Of a stretch of 64,000 nt of DNA, positions 32,516 to 42,699 are shown one piece after another. The translations under genes and the position numbers were made by a program. The notes beneath the pieces were generated by a model that saw nothing but the letters and a program-made list of their open reading frames with translations, was not told the DNA's origin and searched no databases. Source of the DNA: Physella acuta (Eukaryota > Mollusca > Gastropoda > Physidae); NCBI RefSeq assembly GCF_028476545.1, contig NW_026732523.1, positions 248,001-312,000 of the forward strand, written 5' to 3'. Position 1 is the first letter of the stretch. Every line of letters begins with the position of its first letter.

Positions 32516-32700
32516 CTACTCCGAATGTCTCGAGATCCGGGCTCAGTTCTGTTGGGCTCTGTGAGTTCACCCAGCTCTAATGGGTACCTGGCGCACCTTA
32601 GGTAACTAAGGCGGATAGGCTTAGTACTGTCCACATTATCTCCCTGTATGTCGAGGTGATTGAAACACGATCTTTACTTTATCTGCCATTTTTGTATAGA
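32515..32700 (+). mobile_element. SINE with intact MITE target
   Basis: CCGAATGTCTCGAGATCCGG, GAGTTCACCCAGCTCTAATG, TTAGGTAACTAAGGCGGATA and TTTACTTTATCTGCC follow the SINE order. The 8 bp CTAAGGCG (32606-32613) is the unoccupied version of the site filled by the MITE in the paralogous SINE at 5607-5915. Confidence 0.75.
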
Positions 32701-32704
32701 GCAC

Positions 32705-33458
32705 GAAGGTGAAAAGATTATGAAGATAAGTTAAATAAAAAGCGCGAGTCGATTTTAAAATCGTTCTTGGGTCAGTCGTTTCTTGGTTGTTTTCGTCCAT
32801 TATTTGTTTGATTTGTTTTGATCTTTGTATGCTTTGTATGAGAGTGTGGTGTATTTGGTTTTCCGAGCCTATCTGCTCTATTTTGCTTCTGATTTGTGTC
32901 CCTCTATATTTATATTTTTGTATTTTCGAAAGTTCTGTTTCTTTTGAGTCTATTTGTTCTTTGTTATTGTTTTTTTCCCTTAATTAAGCATACTTAGTTG
33001 TTTTTTTCTAGTTTAGTTTCTATGTGGGCCCTAACGCAATTCATGCTACAATCATATTGAATTGATATCCGCTTAATGTCTTATTTAAAATCGTCCCAAT
33101 GTTGGATTTTGTTACACTTTCGTGATGACTGCGTGTAAAATTGTATTATGTCTTTTATAGTGTTGATGTAGCGCTCGTCTAGTAATATTGTATTATTGAG
33201 TTCCCAGTATGTGTTATGTTTTTGTTTGCTTTGTGTTTGTTCATTTTTTAAAGTTGTCAGAACTGCTGTATGGTCACTAAACTGTAGTGTTGAGAATAGG
33301 TGTTCTACTTTGTTGATTTTCATGCTCACTGGGGCGTAAATTCTGTCTTATCGGAATCTATTCCCAGATGTTTTACATCAGTGAGTGGTTTGTAAGGTGT
33401 GTGGATATCGTGCTATGCGTGTGCAGACTAGTTTGAAGGATGTTTTAATGTTGTTGAT
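32705..33458 (-). pseudogene. LINE ORF2 fragment (endonuclease end, pre-RT region)
   Basis: The minus strand reads SMKINKVEHLFSTLQFSDHT, AVLTTLKNEQ and YWELNNTILLDERYINTIKD, the C-terminal end of an APE-type endonuclease of the L1/Tx1 group, then QHWDDFK. Further on come QIRSKIEQIGSENQIHHTLI, MDENNQETTDPRTILKSTRA and FY, the conserved stretch before the reverse transcriptase. The catalytic parts of both enzymes are absent, and frames change between these pieces. It follows ORF1 at 33459 on the same strand. Confidence 0.75.
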
Positions 33459-34690
33459 TTAGTCGGCGTGTGGTTTGTCTGCGGTAAAGCGGATTAGAAT
33501 GATGTCTTTTGGTTCTACAATGTCTAGTTTGTCTTCCACGAAATAAAAGTCCTTTGGGGCTGGGTGTGTTGGGGTTGGCCGTGTAGGGCTCTGGATAGTA
33601 TCAGTTTCAATAATGTGTTCATTTTCTTTGCTTCGTGAACTGTCTTTTTTATTTTTCCTTAAAGGCTTGTTTCTTCTTCCCGGAACTGTTGTCCATTCTC
33701 CTTCTGTGGTTGGGGCTATGGCTGTTTCTTGGGTTGGCTCGATTTCTGTGGCGCCGTCTAACACACACTCACTGTCGGCTATAAGTTGATCATTGTCAAA
33801 ATAGTTACCATCGTCGTCAAATGATATATTGTCCCTTTCTCTTACATACGAACTTCGGCAGGCGGCCGGTCCGTGTTTGGTCGTGCTACACAGGGGGCAT
33901 ATAGATCTCCTACCGTTAAGTTGTAGTAACAAGGTGTAAGTTTCCCCACCGATCTCAAGATCAATGTAATGGGGTAAATCCTTTAAAGGAACGTTTGTGC
34001 AGAAATCGACTGCCCACTTATCGCTCTTCCCGATCTTAAGAGTTGAAACTATTGTGTCTGGTTCTGAAATTTCAGTCATAATTTTGTTGATCATATTCTG
34101 GGTAATGGTAGGGGGTACCCATTTTAGGTGACCCCTCCGACCGTTTTTGTCCACATGCAGCAACAAAATGCTGCTACAATAATCCGAATGTTTACATATC
34201 ACTGCCAAATGTAGAGAGTTGTAGATTTCATCTGATTTGAGAGAGATAAAACATTCGCTTGGTTTCCCCAAGTTGTAGACATTAAGAATTTGAGAACGAT
34301 TTACGTTCAGTTCACACGTAAATAGGTCCTCTAATATGAATTCGTCGATTTGACGTTCTTTTTTTTCCTTTTATCAACACACCTAGCGTGGTTTTGGAAT
34401 GCCGCCCAGGTGCGGTCCCCGTAAGCGTGAATTTTTTTTTTTGAAGTGTTTACTTACAGGTACGGGTCTCTCCTTTTGTGACACATCTCCGGTTTTTCTC
34501 CCACTTTGAAGAAAATGTACAGTTTCATTTGAATATGTATCGGGTGTTGGCACAGGACAGCTGTTTGTTTGCGTGGTGTCCGTACTATCTGCAGGACAGA
34601 ACGTTGACCAGCTAAGGTTGTTTGAAGGTCTTGTATGTCTGGTTTCGGCCATCTTGAAGTAAAAAAGAAATTCAGCAGACATAGGATCCT
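33459..34690 (-). pseudogene. LINE ORF1 (type C) with CCHC knuckle
   Basis: An N-terminal reading begins at 34682 (MSAEFLFYFKMAETRHTRPS, SWSTFCPADSTDTTQT, SGRKTGDVSQKERPVPVSKH). A frame change near 34400 separates it from the 270-codon main part (MGKPSECFISLKSDEIYNSL, CKHSDYCSSILLLHVDKNGR, RGHLKWVPPTITQNMINKIM). The knuckle is CPLCSTTKHGPAAC. A hydrophilic tail holds TTEGEWTTVPGRRNKPLRKN. The WVPPT motif and the PHYIDLEIGGETYTLLLQLN stretch align with type A ORF1 (RWVPPTL, PHYIQINYKNKSL). It is the best copy of the lineage that retains ORF2 pieces. Confidence 0.75.
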
Positions 34691-34714
34691 GCTAACAGTA
34701 ATGATAAACAATAC

Positions 34715-35545
34715 TAAATCAAACTTCCTGGTATTAATAATACAGCTGGTTGATACTAGTTACATTTTATTATTGGGTTAACATTGACAATTACTGGGAG
34801 TTTTAATTAACATGGTGTAATAAATCACCAAATGTTTTCAATTCTTTTTTAAAATTTATTTTTTTATAATTAACAACAAAGTCTGTTTACTTGTTTTTTG
34901 TTACACAATGTATTACTACTTTTTTCTTTTCTTTTTATCGTTTAATTTTTTACTTACTTCCCTTGAAGAAAAAATATTGCTTGTTTTCTCCCCTGAAGTT
35001 CCACGCGCGAGATACTTTCAAACAAACAAAAGACGACAATAACCGCTGTGAACTGTGTTACACCTTGGTGCACTCTAGTGACTAACACTAATAATCTGTG
35101 TCAATGTTTAGTTTCATGTGGGGAGGTGGGGGGAGGTGTGTGATGGAATCTAGTATGGGGGAGTTCAATGTTTGGGCGATTTTGGTGGAGACTATTTTTG
35201 TATCGAGTTTAGACTTGGGAGATTGTTTTGTGGAAGAGTTTTGTGTGGGAGCATTTAGTGTGGGAGAATTTAGTGTTAGAAAATGTAATGTGGGAGAATT
35301 TAGTGTGGGAGAATTTAGTGTGGGAGAATTTAGTGTGGGAACTTAAGATTTGGAGAATTTAGTGTGGGAACTTAAGTGTGGGAGAATTTTGTGTGAGAGA
35401 ATTTAGTGTGGGAGAATTTAGTGTGGGAGAATATCGTGTGGAAGAATTTAGTGTGGGAGAATTTAGTGTGAGAGAATTTAGTGTGAGAAAATTTAGTATG
35501 CGAGAATTTAGTGTTGGAGAATTTAGTGTGGGAGAATTTTGCGAT
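34715..35545 (-). repeat. SH module copy 9
   Basis: The 15-bp array (35545-35215, about 20 units) and head (35215-34715) lead on the minus strand directly into the ORF1 start at 34682. This is one of four places where the head precedes an ORF1, supporting a 5' UTR role. Confidence 0.85.
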
Positions 35546-35559
35546 TATTAGTGTGGGAT

Positions 35560-35964
35560 TGTGTTTATGGATGGCTCTTTGTTACAGAATAGCCGTAGTG
35601 TTTGTTTGAGTGTAACATTGTCAAGTGTAGGGGGTACCCATCTAATGGTCCCGTTGATTTTGTCGTTTTCCTGAAGTGAGAAATGAAGTATATATGGACC
35701 GTGTGTTCTGCATGTGTTGTCCATTGCGGTGACGTCAGGGGCTTGTGAGGAGAAGTACCAGGTGTCAGCTCTGCCATAATTAATTGACGAATTTGATGAT
35801 TGCTGATAAGATGTCTTATCATATGGCCTCGCAGGTTTGGTTGACCTCTTAAAGTGATGAGTACTTGCATAGTAGGTGTTTCAGCTGGATAAAGGTGTGG
35901 ACATTCTTCCTGTGGTAAATCAAGGGTTGCTGTTGTTGACTTGGCTGAATAACCAGTAGAGTAA

Positions 35965-35998
<34 letters not shown>
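35560..35998 (-). pseudogene. LINE ORF1 (type A) fragment with CA repeat
   Basis: The minus strand reads AKSTTATLDLPQEECPHLYP, AETPTMQVLITLRGQPNLRG and HMIRHLISNHQ. After a frame change near 35778 it reads YGRADTWYFSSQAPDVTAMD and NKEPSINTIPH. A (CA)n of about 17 repeats at 35966-35998 replaces the N-terminal part. The knuckle and fingers are absent. Confidence 0.65.
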
Positions 35999-35999
<1 letters not shown>

Positions 36000-36001
<2 letters not shown>

Positions 36002-36450
36002 TTTGTTGTTTTACACAGATTTCGTTTACATTTGTACAATAGTGAATTACAAAAATAGGTAAATAAGTAAATGAATAAATATTCGAAGCTCATGTTTTGG
36101 TGGGTGGTGGGGTCGTTGGAACAGTTAAAGGGATGTGGGGTTATCATATCTGAGGGTGATGTGGGCAGAGAGGGGGGGGGCGTTAGAGTGTCTGACGAGC
36201 CATGGAGAGAGTGTCTGTGTGTGTTTAAGGCAAGCCAAGCGTCAAAATCTGTGATGTGTGATCTAACTGCTGATGTGTTACTGTTTACAGTGTCTGTATG
36301 TTTTGGAGGGGGGGGGGGCGGTTGACGGACAGATTGCTGCATCAAACTCGTTGGACGAGAAGTACCAGGTATCCCCTCGTCCATAGTTGAGCAGCAGGAT
36401 CTGGGTTAAGCCACCCGAACCGTAGTCAGGACAACTTTAGAATCTTCACT
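36000..36450 (-). pseudogene. ORF1 piece joined to type B LINE 3' region
   Basis: YGRGDTWYFSSNEFDAA is read around 36320-36390, then a proline-rich stretch over the G tract (plus strand 36306-36319) and sequence shared with 31000-31090. An open reading of 128 codons on the minus strand combines these. The mixture suggests template switching or internal deletion. Confidence 0.5.
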
Positions 36451-36451
36451 T

Positions 36452-36640
36452 TTTTTTTCCTGTGTTTAATGGAATTCCTTCCACACAGTTCACTCCTGTA
36501 GAGGCAGGGGCTAGCTGTGTGGATAGGTTGCATGTTAAAAAATTACAATGTAATACATAGTAGTTCATTAAACAAAATTTACAATGTCATTTTCTTATTT
36601 TTTAAACAGGTCATGTATTTAAGTTTCCTTATACAAAACG
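36452..36640 (-). mobile_element. U2-associated/ORF1 element 3' end
   Basis: Poly-T (36452-36460), GTGTTTAATGGAATTCC, and a full terminal stem-loop (CCACACAG/CTGTGTGG with an inner CCTG/CAGG) are followed by GGATAGGTTGCATGTTAAAA. Upstream on the minus strand is an ORF1 with fingers, so ORF1 elements and the U2-associated elements share this 3' end. Confidence 0.75.
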
Positions 36641-37327
36641 TCTAAAATGTGCAGTTTATTTTTCATTCGCGACTTCTATGTTGTGCGATTTATTCAACTC
36701 ATGGATGGTGGTTCTTTGTGTGTACCTTTATACCCTCTAGAGGGAGGCCTAGTCTGCAAAAGTGGCAGGTATACGTGGTTTCTTCTGGATGTGTATCTGT
36801 ATATTGTTTGTATATATTAACGTATACAAGATCATCACTACACCTGTGACACATTAAGAGTTCCTGATGCTCTATATCCTCGTGGTCTATTCTATCGGTG
36901 ATTGATTTAAATTTCTGGGTGCAAAATCTACATACATTGATGTCATATAATGTTTTTGCGGTTTTTAGATTTTGGATAGGTAGGTGTGTCGACTGGGTAC
37001 AGCTCTGGGCAGTCATCATCTGCTAGATCCAAGGTGGCAGTTGTGGCTGAAAAGGGTTGGGCCCAGGATTTCATTAAGCCACCCGAACCGTAGTCCGGGT
37101 GGCTCCTCCCCAAGTCTCTCGACCCAGGGGGAACACCCAAGGGAGCAACCCCTTTGCTGGTGCTGACAATTTTTGCGTAAGTCATCCGGCTAGGACAGGG
37201 GTCGGCAACCTTTTGAGACAGAAGAGCCAAAAGTTACAATTTACAAAATTTCCAAGTTTTTAAAGAGCCGCCAACATTTTTATATTATTATTTTTAATAT
37301 TATGATCTTTAATTATGATTTAGTATA

Positions 37328-37425
<98 letters not shown>

Positions 37426-38575
37426 CAAAACAAAATTAATTTCGCAAGGGCGGCGCCCCAGGGGGGAAGGGGGGGGGGGGGGGTAGAGGTGCGATTTTTC
37501 TCAATATACGGTAAAAAAATGTGTATGCGGTTTGACACAGTTTATCCGAGTGCCATGAAACTTTGGGGAGTAAATAAAAATACTCCCGAGAAGATTTCTG
37601 CGAAAAAAAAAATTAAAATTTCTTATGGGCGGCGCCCGAGTTAGTGCATTTTTTTGTCAATACACGTTTTGGCGCCCAGAGTTCCAGAGCGGCTATGTTA
37701 GTACTTGGCAGCATCCGTTAATCGGGCGTTCTGCATTGCCAAGTCGTAAGGGGTACTACTACATTCAGCGGCAAAACCGCCGGCGCCTCGTCCATTGCGC
37801 GACCCGAAGAGCCGCGCTCTCACCTGCGAGCACTAAAAAGCCTACATTCGTTTTTTTAAGTCTGTACACTATAAACACGATGGGCAACAATACGTTCATT
37901 TTAAACAGCGCGATAGGCTATGGATACAATGGATTGCTATAGTCGCTCACTAAATTGAGTCACTGCAGGGTGCGATTTGGCGCCCAGTGCTATCCCGTGA
38001 GCACTAAGCGCCTACCTTAGTTTTAAGGAGCACACTACAAGACGACATTCCGAGCTAGGGGCCGTACGCGGCGCCCGGCGGTAGTGTTATCGAATTCACG
38101 AGAGCGCCACTTACCGTCGGTGAGTGATTAACGGTGATATTACGGTGAGTGATTGACTTACACTCAAGGCTTTCATACAGCACGCCATGGTGGTGGGCGG
38201 TAGTGTAGGAAACCAGTGCCCCGAAAAATATGATCCAAACACAGGAATTGTTTACATTTAAATAACTTAGTTTTAGGAAACAAGGAAGTAGGCCTACTTT
38301 GAAATATCGAGTAACTAAATGTTCTAATAGAATAGCGAGTGTTTACTGTTAATATTTATTATTATATCGTTCATTACTGAGTGTTGCAGAATAATACATT
38401 TAAGAGTTTTAAAAATAAAATAAAATAATTATTTATGTTTGTGCATCGAGCTGAAGAGCCGCATCTTGACACCTAAAGAGCCACAGGTTGCCGACACCAG
38501 GGCTAGGAGATGACATCATTGGATGATGTGTTCACATATATCGATCTTTTTTTTCTTTTTTTTTTTTTCTCTTTT
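36641..38575 (-). pseudogene. LINE ORF1 (type A), N-terminus plus fingers, split by a hAT
   Basis: Outside the hAT (37196-38500) the minus strand reads MTYAKIVSTSKGVAPLGVPP, GSRDLGRSHPDYGSGGLMKS, WAQPFSATTATLDLADDDCP and ELYPVDTPTYP. It then passes, through an internal deletion of the middle and knuckle, to fingers CRFCTQKFKSITDRIDHEDI-EH, CHRCSDDLVYVNIYKQYTDT-H and CHFCRLGLPLEGIKVHTKNH-H. The end (HTKNHHP near 36699) is a few codons short of a stop. Its 5' side lies next to a U2 5' fragment at 38581. Confidence 0.7.
37196..38500 (+). mobile_element. hAT element with nested GGCGCC-rich insertion
   Basis: Termini CAGGGGTCGGCAACCTTTTG and GGTTGCCGACACCAG are flanked by GGCTAGGA on both sides (37188-37195 and 38501-38508). 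A TA array at 37336-37423 marks the usual internal position. From about 37430 to 38250 is a GC-richer segment with repeated GGGCGGCGCC and TTGGCGCCCAG phrases that other hAT copies lack, so it is likely a nested insertion. An 11-bp-class end for it was not identified. Confidence 0.85.
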
Positions 38576-38580
38576 TATCG

Positions 38581-38605
38581 ATCTTTGCCAAAAGGCCGAG
38601 AAGCG
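38581..38605 (-). pseudogene. U2 snRNA 5' fragment
   Basis: The minus strand reads GCGCTTCTCGGCC then TTTTGGCAAAGAT, matching U2 nucleotides 3 to ~27. The head of SH copy 10 lies about 50 bp upstream and an ORF1 element lies downstream after an A/G-rich tract. Confidence 0.75.
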
Positions 38606-38654
38606 CAGTAAATACGCGAAAAAAAACCCTCAGTAAACAAAATACTAAAAACGT

Positions 38655-39655
38655 TTAAAGTAATCTTCTTTGTATTAATGTTACAGCTGGTTGATACTAT
38701 GGACTACTGGTTTTTGTATTAAAAGCTAACAATTACTATCAAACGTAATTAATATATTCTTTTGTAATCACCAAAATATTCAAATTTTTTTATACCTTAA
38801 TTTTTTCATAATTAATACCTACGTATTTTTACTTGCTTTTTTTCAATATATGTTAATATTTCTTTCTTCTTTTTTTATTGTTTAATTTTAAAAATTAACT
38901 CCCTTAACAAAAATACTTATTTGTTTATTTCCCCTGACAAGAAGTTCTACGCGCGAGATATTTTGACTGAAACAGAAGACGACAGCAAACCGCTGTGAAT
39001 TATGTTACACCTTGGTGCACTCTAAGGTTAACACAAATCTTCTGTGTCCGTTTTTCATTCAATGTTTGGTGAGGTTGGCGAGGTGGGTGAGTGTGTGATG
39101 GAATCTAGTAACGGGGAGTTGAATGTTTGGGTGATTTTGGTGGAGACGATTTTGTATCGAGTTTAGATTTCGGAGATTTTAAGTGTGGAAGAGTTTAGTG
39201 TGGAAGAATTTAGTGGGGTGAAATTTAGTGGGGGAGAATTTAGTGTGGGAGAATTTAGTGTGGGAGAATTTAGTGTGAGAGAATTTAGTGTGGAAGAATT
39301 TAGTGTGGGAGAATTTAGTGTGTGAGAATTTAGTGCGGCGGAAAATTTAGTGTGGGAGTAATTAATTTGGGAGAATTTAGTGTGAGAAAATTCAGAGTGC
39401 GAGAATTTAGTGTCAGAGAATTTATTGTAAGAGAATTTAGTGTGTAAGAAAATAGTGTGGAAGAATTTAGTGTGAGAATATTGAGTGTGGGAAAATTTAG
39501 TGTGGGAGAATTTAGTGTGGGAGAATTTATTGCAGGAGAACTTATTTTGTGGGAATTTAGTTTGGGGGAATTTAGTGTGGGAGAATTTAGTGTGAGAGAA
39601 TTTAGTGTTGGAGAATTTAGTGTGGGATAATTTAGTGTGTGGAAATTAAGATGGT
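38655..39655 (-). repeat. SH module copy 10
   Basis: The 15-bp array (39655-39175, about 32 units, many GAGAATTTAGTGTGG) and head (39175-38655) run on the minus strand toward the U2 fragment at 38605. With copy 2, this is the evidence that the head can be immediate upstream sequence of U2. Confidence 0.85.
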
Positions 39656-39659
39656 CGAA

Positions 39660-40000
39660 ATGATTGTGTGGTGTTGTAGTGTAGGCAAAAAAATTATTTG
39701 AGTGCTTGTGTGTATATAAATAAATCTACGTGAGATTGCGTTTACTGTGGGTAAGTTGAGTGGGGGTGGTTGGATTAGTGGGGGTGTTGGATTAGTGGGG
39801 GGGGGGGGGAGTTGTCCTTCTGGGTGTGGTTTAATCGACCTCCAGATTAAGTGACAATGTGACGGATTGCGTCATTTGTATAACGTTGCTTTATTTATTT
39901 CTTCATCTAAGACTAAATAGTAGGGGAAAAACATGTCTAATTCCCGATATAGTAAAGAGCTTTCACAAGCGTTAAATAACAAAAGAAAGAGTACACGCCT
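39660..40000 (-). repeat. Spacer module copy 4
   Basis: It matches 5925-6240 inverted: CCTCCAGATTAAGTGACAAT, GATTGCGTCATTTGTATAAC and ATTTCTTCATCTAAGACTAA on the plus strand. A G tract at ~39799 and a partial duplication of GGTTGGATTAGTGGGGGTG are present. Confidence 0.75.
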
Positions 40001-40034
40001 TAATTTGTTCTCTAACGTGAATTAGTTATACATT

Positions 40035-40365
40035 AGAGCTGGGTGGACTCATTGAAGTTTTGTTTACTTGAACCCGGATTCGAACTCAAGACTTTCGGGT
40101 TAGCAGTCTAGCGCCTGACACTATTAAAATGGTAAATAAGGAAAGTTACCCTTTCAAACCAGGCGGTCAAAGAGGTAGATGAAGTAGAGTTCACCTGTTT
40201 ATGTGACCTCAGCCTGTGCTGAAATAGTGTGTTCGTTAGTATTTCTAGCCATCAGAGATGAATGAATATAGGAATCGCCTACGGACTCCAACCCGGTATT
40301 CGAACTCGAGGCTTTCGTGTTAGCAGTTGTGTGCTCTACAGTCCGACCACGCCGTCCCATTTAAA
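40035..40365 (-). mobile_element. Two SINE copies
   Basis: Two minus-strand copies (about 40035-40130 and 40145-40365) show GGCGTGGTCGGACTGTAGAG, the box-B-like GAGTTCGAATACCGGGT and the tail GTGAACTCTACTTCATC. The second is nearly complete, so its tRNA-like head gives the best view of the family. Confidence 0.75.
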
Positions 40366-40369
40366 GTGT

Positions 40370-40898
40370 TGGAAACAGCCTAGTAATTTCATTCAAAATA
40401 TTCAGGGTGAGGGGGGGGGGGGGGGCACCAGTTTGTATCTTACTCAAAAGAAAGCGTTTATTTTTCTATTTCTAGATCTGTTAGTCCATTTTTGTGGCAA
40501 CGAATGCCTATGCTTGAAGTGTCCTAGATGGGCTACTCATTAGAGGCAAATATTAAAGTGGCTTTCCTTAAAAGTGGCCCAGGTTTGCCTTTTCCATAAA
40601 ATTGGCCAATGTTGGCCTTTCCACAAAAGTGGCCCAGATGGCTTAAGTTGGTCTCTATGCACGTAACATCGCCTCTTGTTGAAATCACGAACACGTCAAA
40701 AGACAACTCAATACAAAGTTGTACAAAGGCACAGTGTTCAAATACCTAGTACGACGTGCAGTATTCGTACCAACTGCCTCAAGTTTTGGACCAGTAAAGT
40801 TATTTTGGAAGTTTTAAATAACAACACTATGACTGCAATATCAAAATTAAATCAATGTTTTCGTGTTTTTTAAAAATGTATAAAAATTTCCACAAAAC
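40370..40898. other. Short GGCC-type repeats, otherwise no gene
   Basis: A G tract lies at ~40413. Three degenerate units of AAAAGTGGCC-CAG(A/G)T-TTGCCTTTCC occur at 40555-40640. Nothing else is recognised before the SLC34 stop codon. Confidence 0.4.
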
Positions 40899-41476
40899 TT
40901 ATATGACAAGATCACAGAGCTCAGGGAAGGGGGCGGGGAAGAGGAAGAACATGAGGAGGATGTAGACGATGGCGAACCAGCGGTACTCGGCCGTGCAGTT
41001 GCCTAGAAATTTGGCAAGCGGGATGGGGAAGCGGAGGTAGGGGATGGGGTAGAACAGGAGGATGCCGGTGATGTTGAAGAAGAGGTGGCAGAAGGCTGCT
41101 TGTAACGCGTTTCTGAGGCTGAGAGAATCGCCGTGGTCGTGGTGCCGATGTTTGACCCCAGGGTCAAAGGGTACATCCGGTCGAGTTCGATGACCCCGAT
41201 GCCGACTAGCGGGGTGAGGGTGGAGGTGAAGATGCAGGAGCTCTGAACGATGATGGTCAACCCGGCGCCGATGATGATGGCGAGGTATCCGGTGAGGTAG
41301 CCCAGCGGTCCGGGAAAGTCCGCGTTGATGAATTTTTTGATGATGAGAGGAGTGGGACCTTGGAGAAGGGAGTGCAGCAGTTTGACATTGGCGACCAGAC
41401 AAAGGCAGAGAATGGTAAGGGAGATAACTAGCATGATTGCTCCGATTGCTTTGTCGTTTAATGTGGAGTACATTCC
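40899..41476 (-). CDS. SLC34: SLC34 sodium-phosphate cotransporter, 3' coding exon
   Basis: After a strong acceptor (T-run CAAG before 41476) the minus strand reads [100 protein letters not shown] and TTAIL. These are the second Na-Pi repeat with its QSS motif and the SNIGTTTTA motif. A frame change at about 41112 and loss of roughly seven residues (the ALASPG part) follow. The reading then resumes as [40 protein letters not shown] and [18 protein letters not shown], ending at TAA 40899-40901 without the usual long cytoplasmic tail. It fits phase 0 after exon B at 25863 but lies 15 kb on the wrong side of it. It may be a second copy or a decaying one. Confidence 0.75.
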
Positions 41477-41752
41477 CTTGAAAAAAAAAACCTAAAGGTT
41501 AAAATATAATAATCATATATTACAAAGATCAAAGTTGCATTCAAGAATTAACATTAGTTAATTGTGTTAAAAATAAAAATATTTTAATTATATATTTATA
41601 TTCATAGTAAGAAAACCGGGATTTTCTTGAAACAAAAGAAACTATAAATACGTTTAAAAATGTTACTGCTAGGTTTAAAGTTTGTTATTATTTAACATAT
41701 TCACTGTTCTAATGGTTTTTTTTTTAAATGTTAATTTCATATAACCCTAGCA

Positions 41753-42669
41753 CAGTGGTCGGCAAACTTTGGAACCGATGAGCCTAAATTTACAATTTAC
41801 AAAATATCCCAGCTTTTAAAGAGCCACTAACATTATTTTTTTTCAATATTTTGGTATTTGATAAGGATTAGGTAAATGCATTTGATTTTGATTTGAAATA
41901 AATAGCGCTAAATATGAAGTTAGTATTTTATATAAGAACAAACAAATGTTTCGCACAAAAACTGTTTTAGCAAGATCTGCTATGATAAAATTAGAAATCA
42001 CTTAATATAACTATAGGACTATGCCAATCCACTTTAGAAGCCACTAACTTTTTGTTTCTTTCTTTACGGGCACCACTGGTTCAGTAGGTATCTTTCATAG
42101 CCAGTCAGGCCTCAGCACGGCAAACTCTGACTAGCTGGTTTGCATATTGGTTTGATTACTGTATTGGTCGCTTCTGTCTTTCAGTTCTCACAAGGCTTAT
42201 CTTTCACCCCACGCGAACCCAGAGTCTAGTACCTTATAGCTCAACCGTAGGAAACTAATAACTAAAATATTACGTCACTCAGGTCAAATTAATGCATACT
42301 GACAGGTAGAGGAATGCATTCTGAATAAAATAACATTCCCCATGTTACGACAATCGAAAATGGCGGCCCTTGGGCAGTGGCAAGCAAGGAATGGTCGCCA
42401 CGGGGCTTGCTACAGCGCGGCTGTGGGGTTGGGCCTGGTGCCAAGGCGGCTGTCAGCTGTCCATTTACTTTCTACCTCACCTATTCTCACTGTTCTCTGA
42501 TGAGTTTTTTAATCCTATTTAAAGTTGTTTTTCTTTACAGCATAATATTTTTATTAGTTTTGAAAATGAAACTAAACAATTAGTAATCATTGTGCATGGA
42601 ACTGGAGAGCCGCACCATGACATTAAAGGAGCCGTATGCGGCTCGCGAGCCGCAAGTTGCCGACCCCCG
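41753..42669. mobile_element. hAT element, 917 bp
   Basis: Ends CAGTGGTCGGCAAACTTTGG and GTTGCCGACCCCCG bound it. The flanks CCCTAGCA and CGCTAACA match at six of eight positions, suggesting an old duplication. The right subterminal part has the GCATGCGGCTCGCGAGCCGC palindrome. No transposase reading is left. Confidence 0.75.
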
Positions 42670-42699
42670 CGCTAACATATTATATGATACTTCAGTATA

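Noticed and set aside
40899-41476. A prokaryotic Na/Pi symporter gene from contamination
   Set aside because: A strong eukaryotic splice acceptor precedes the reading and its closest likeness is to animal SLC34, with phase matching a separate exon in the window.
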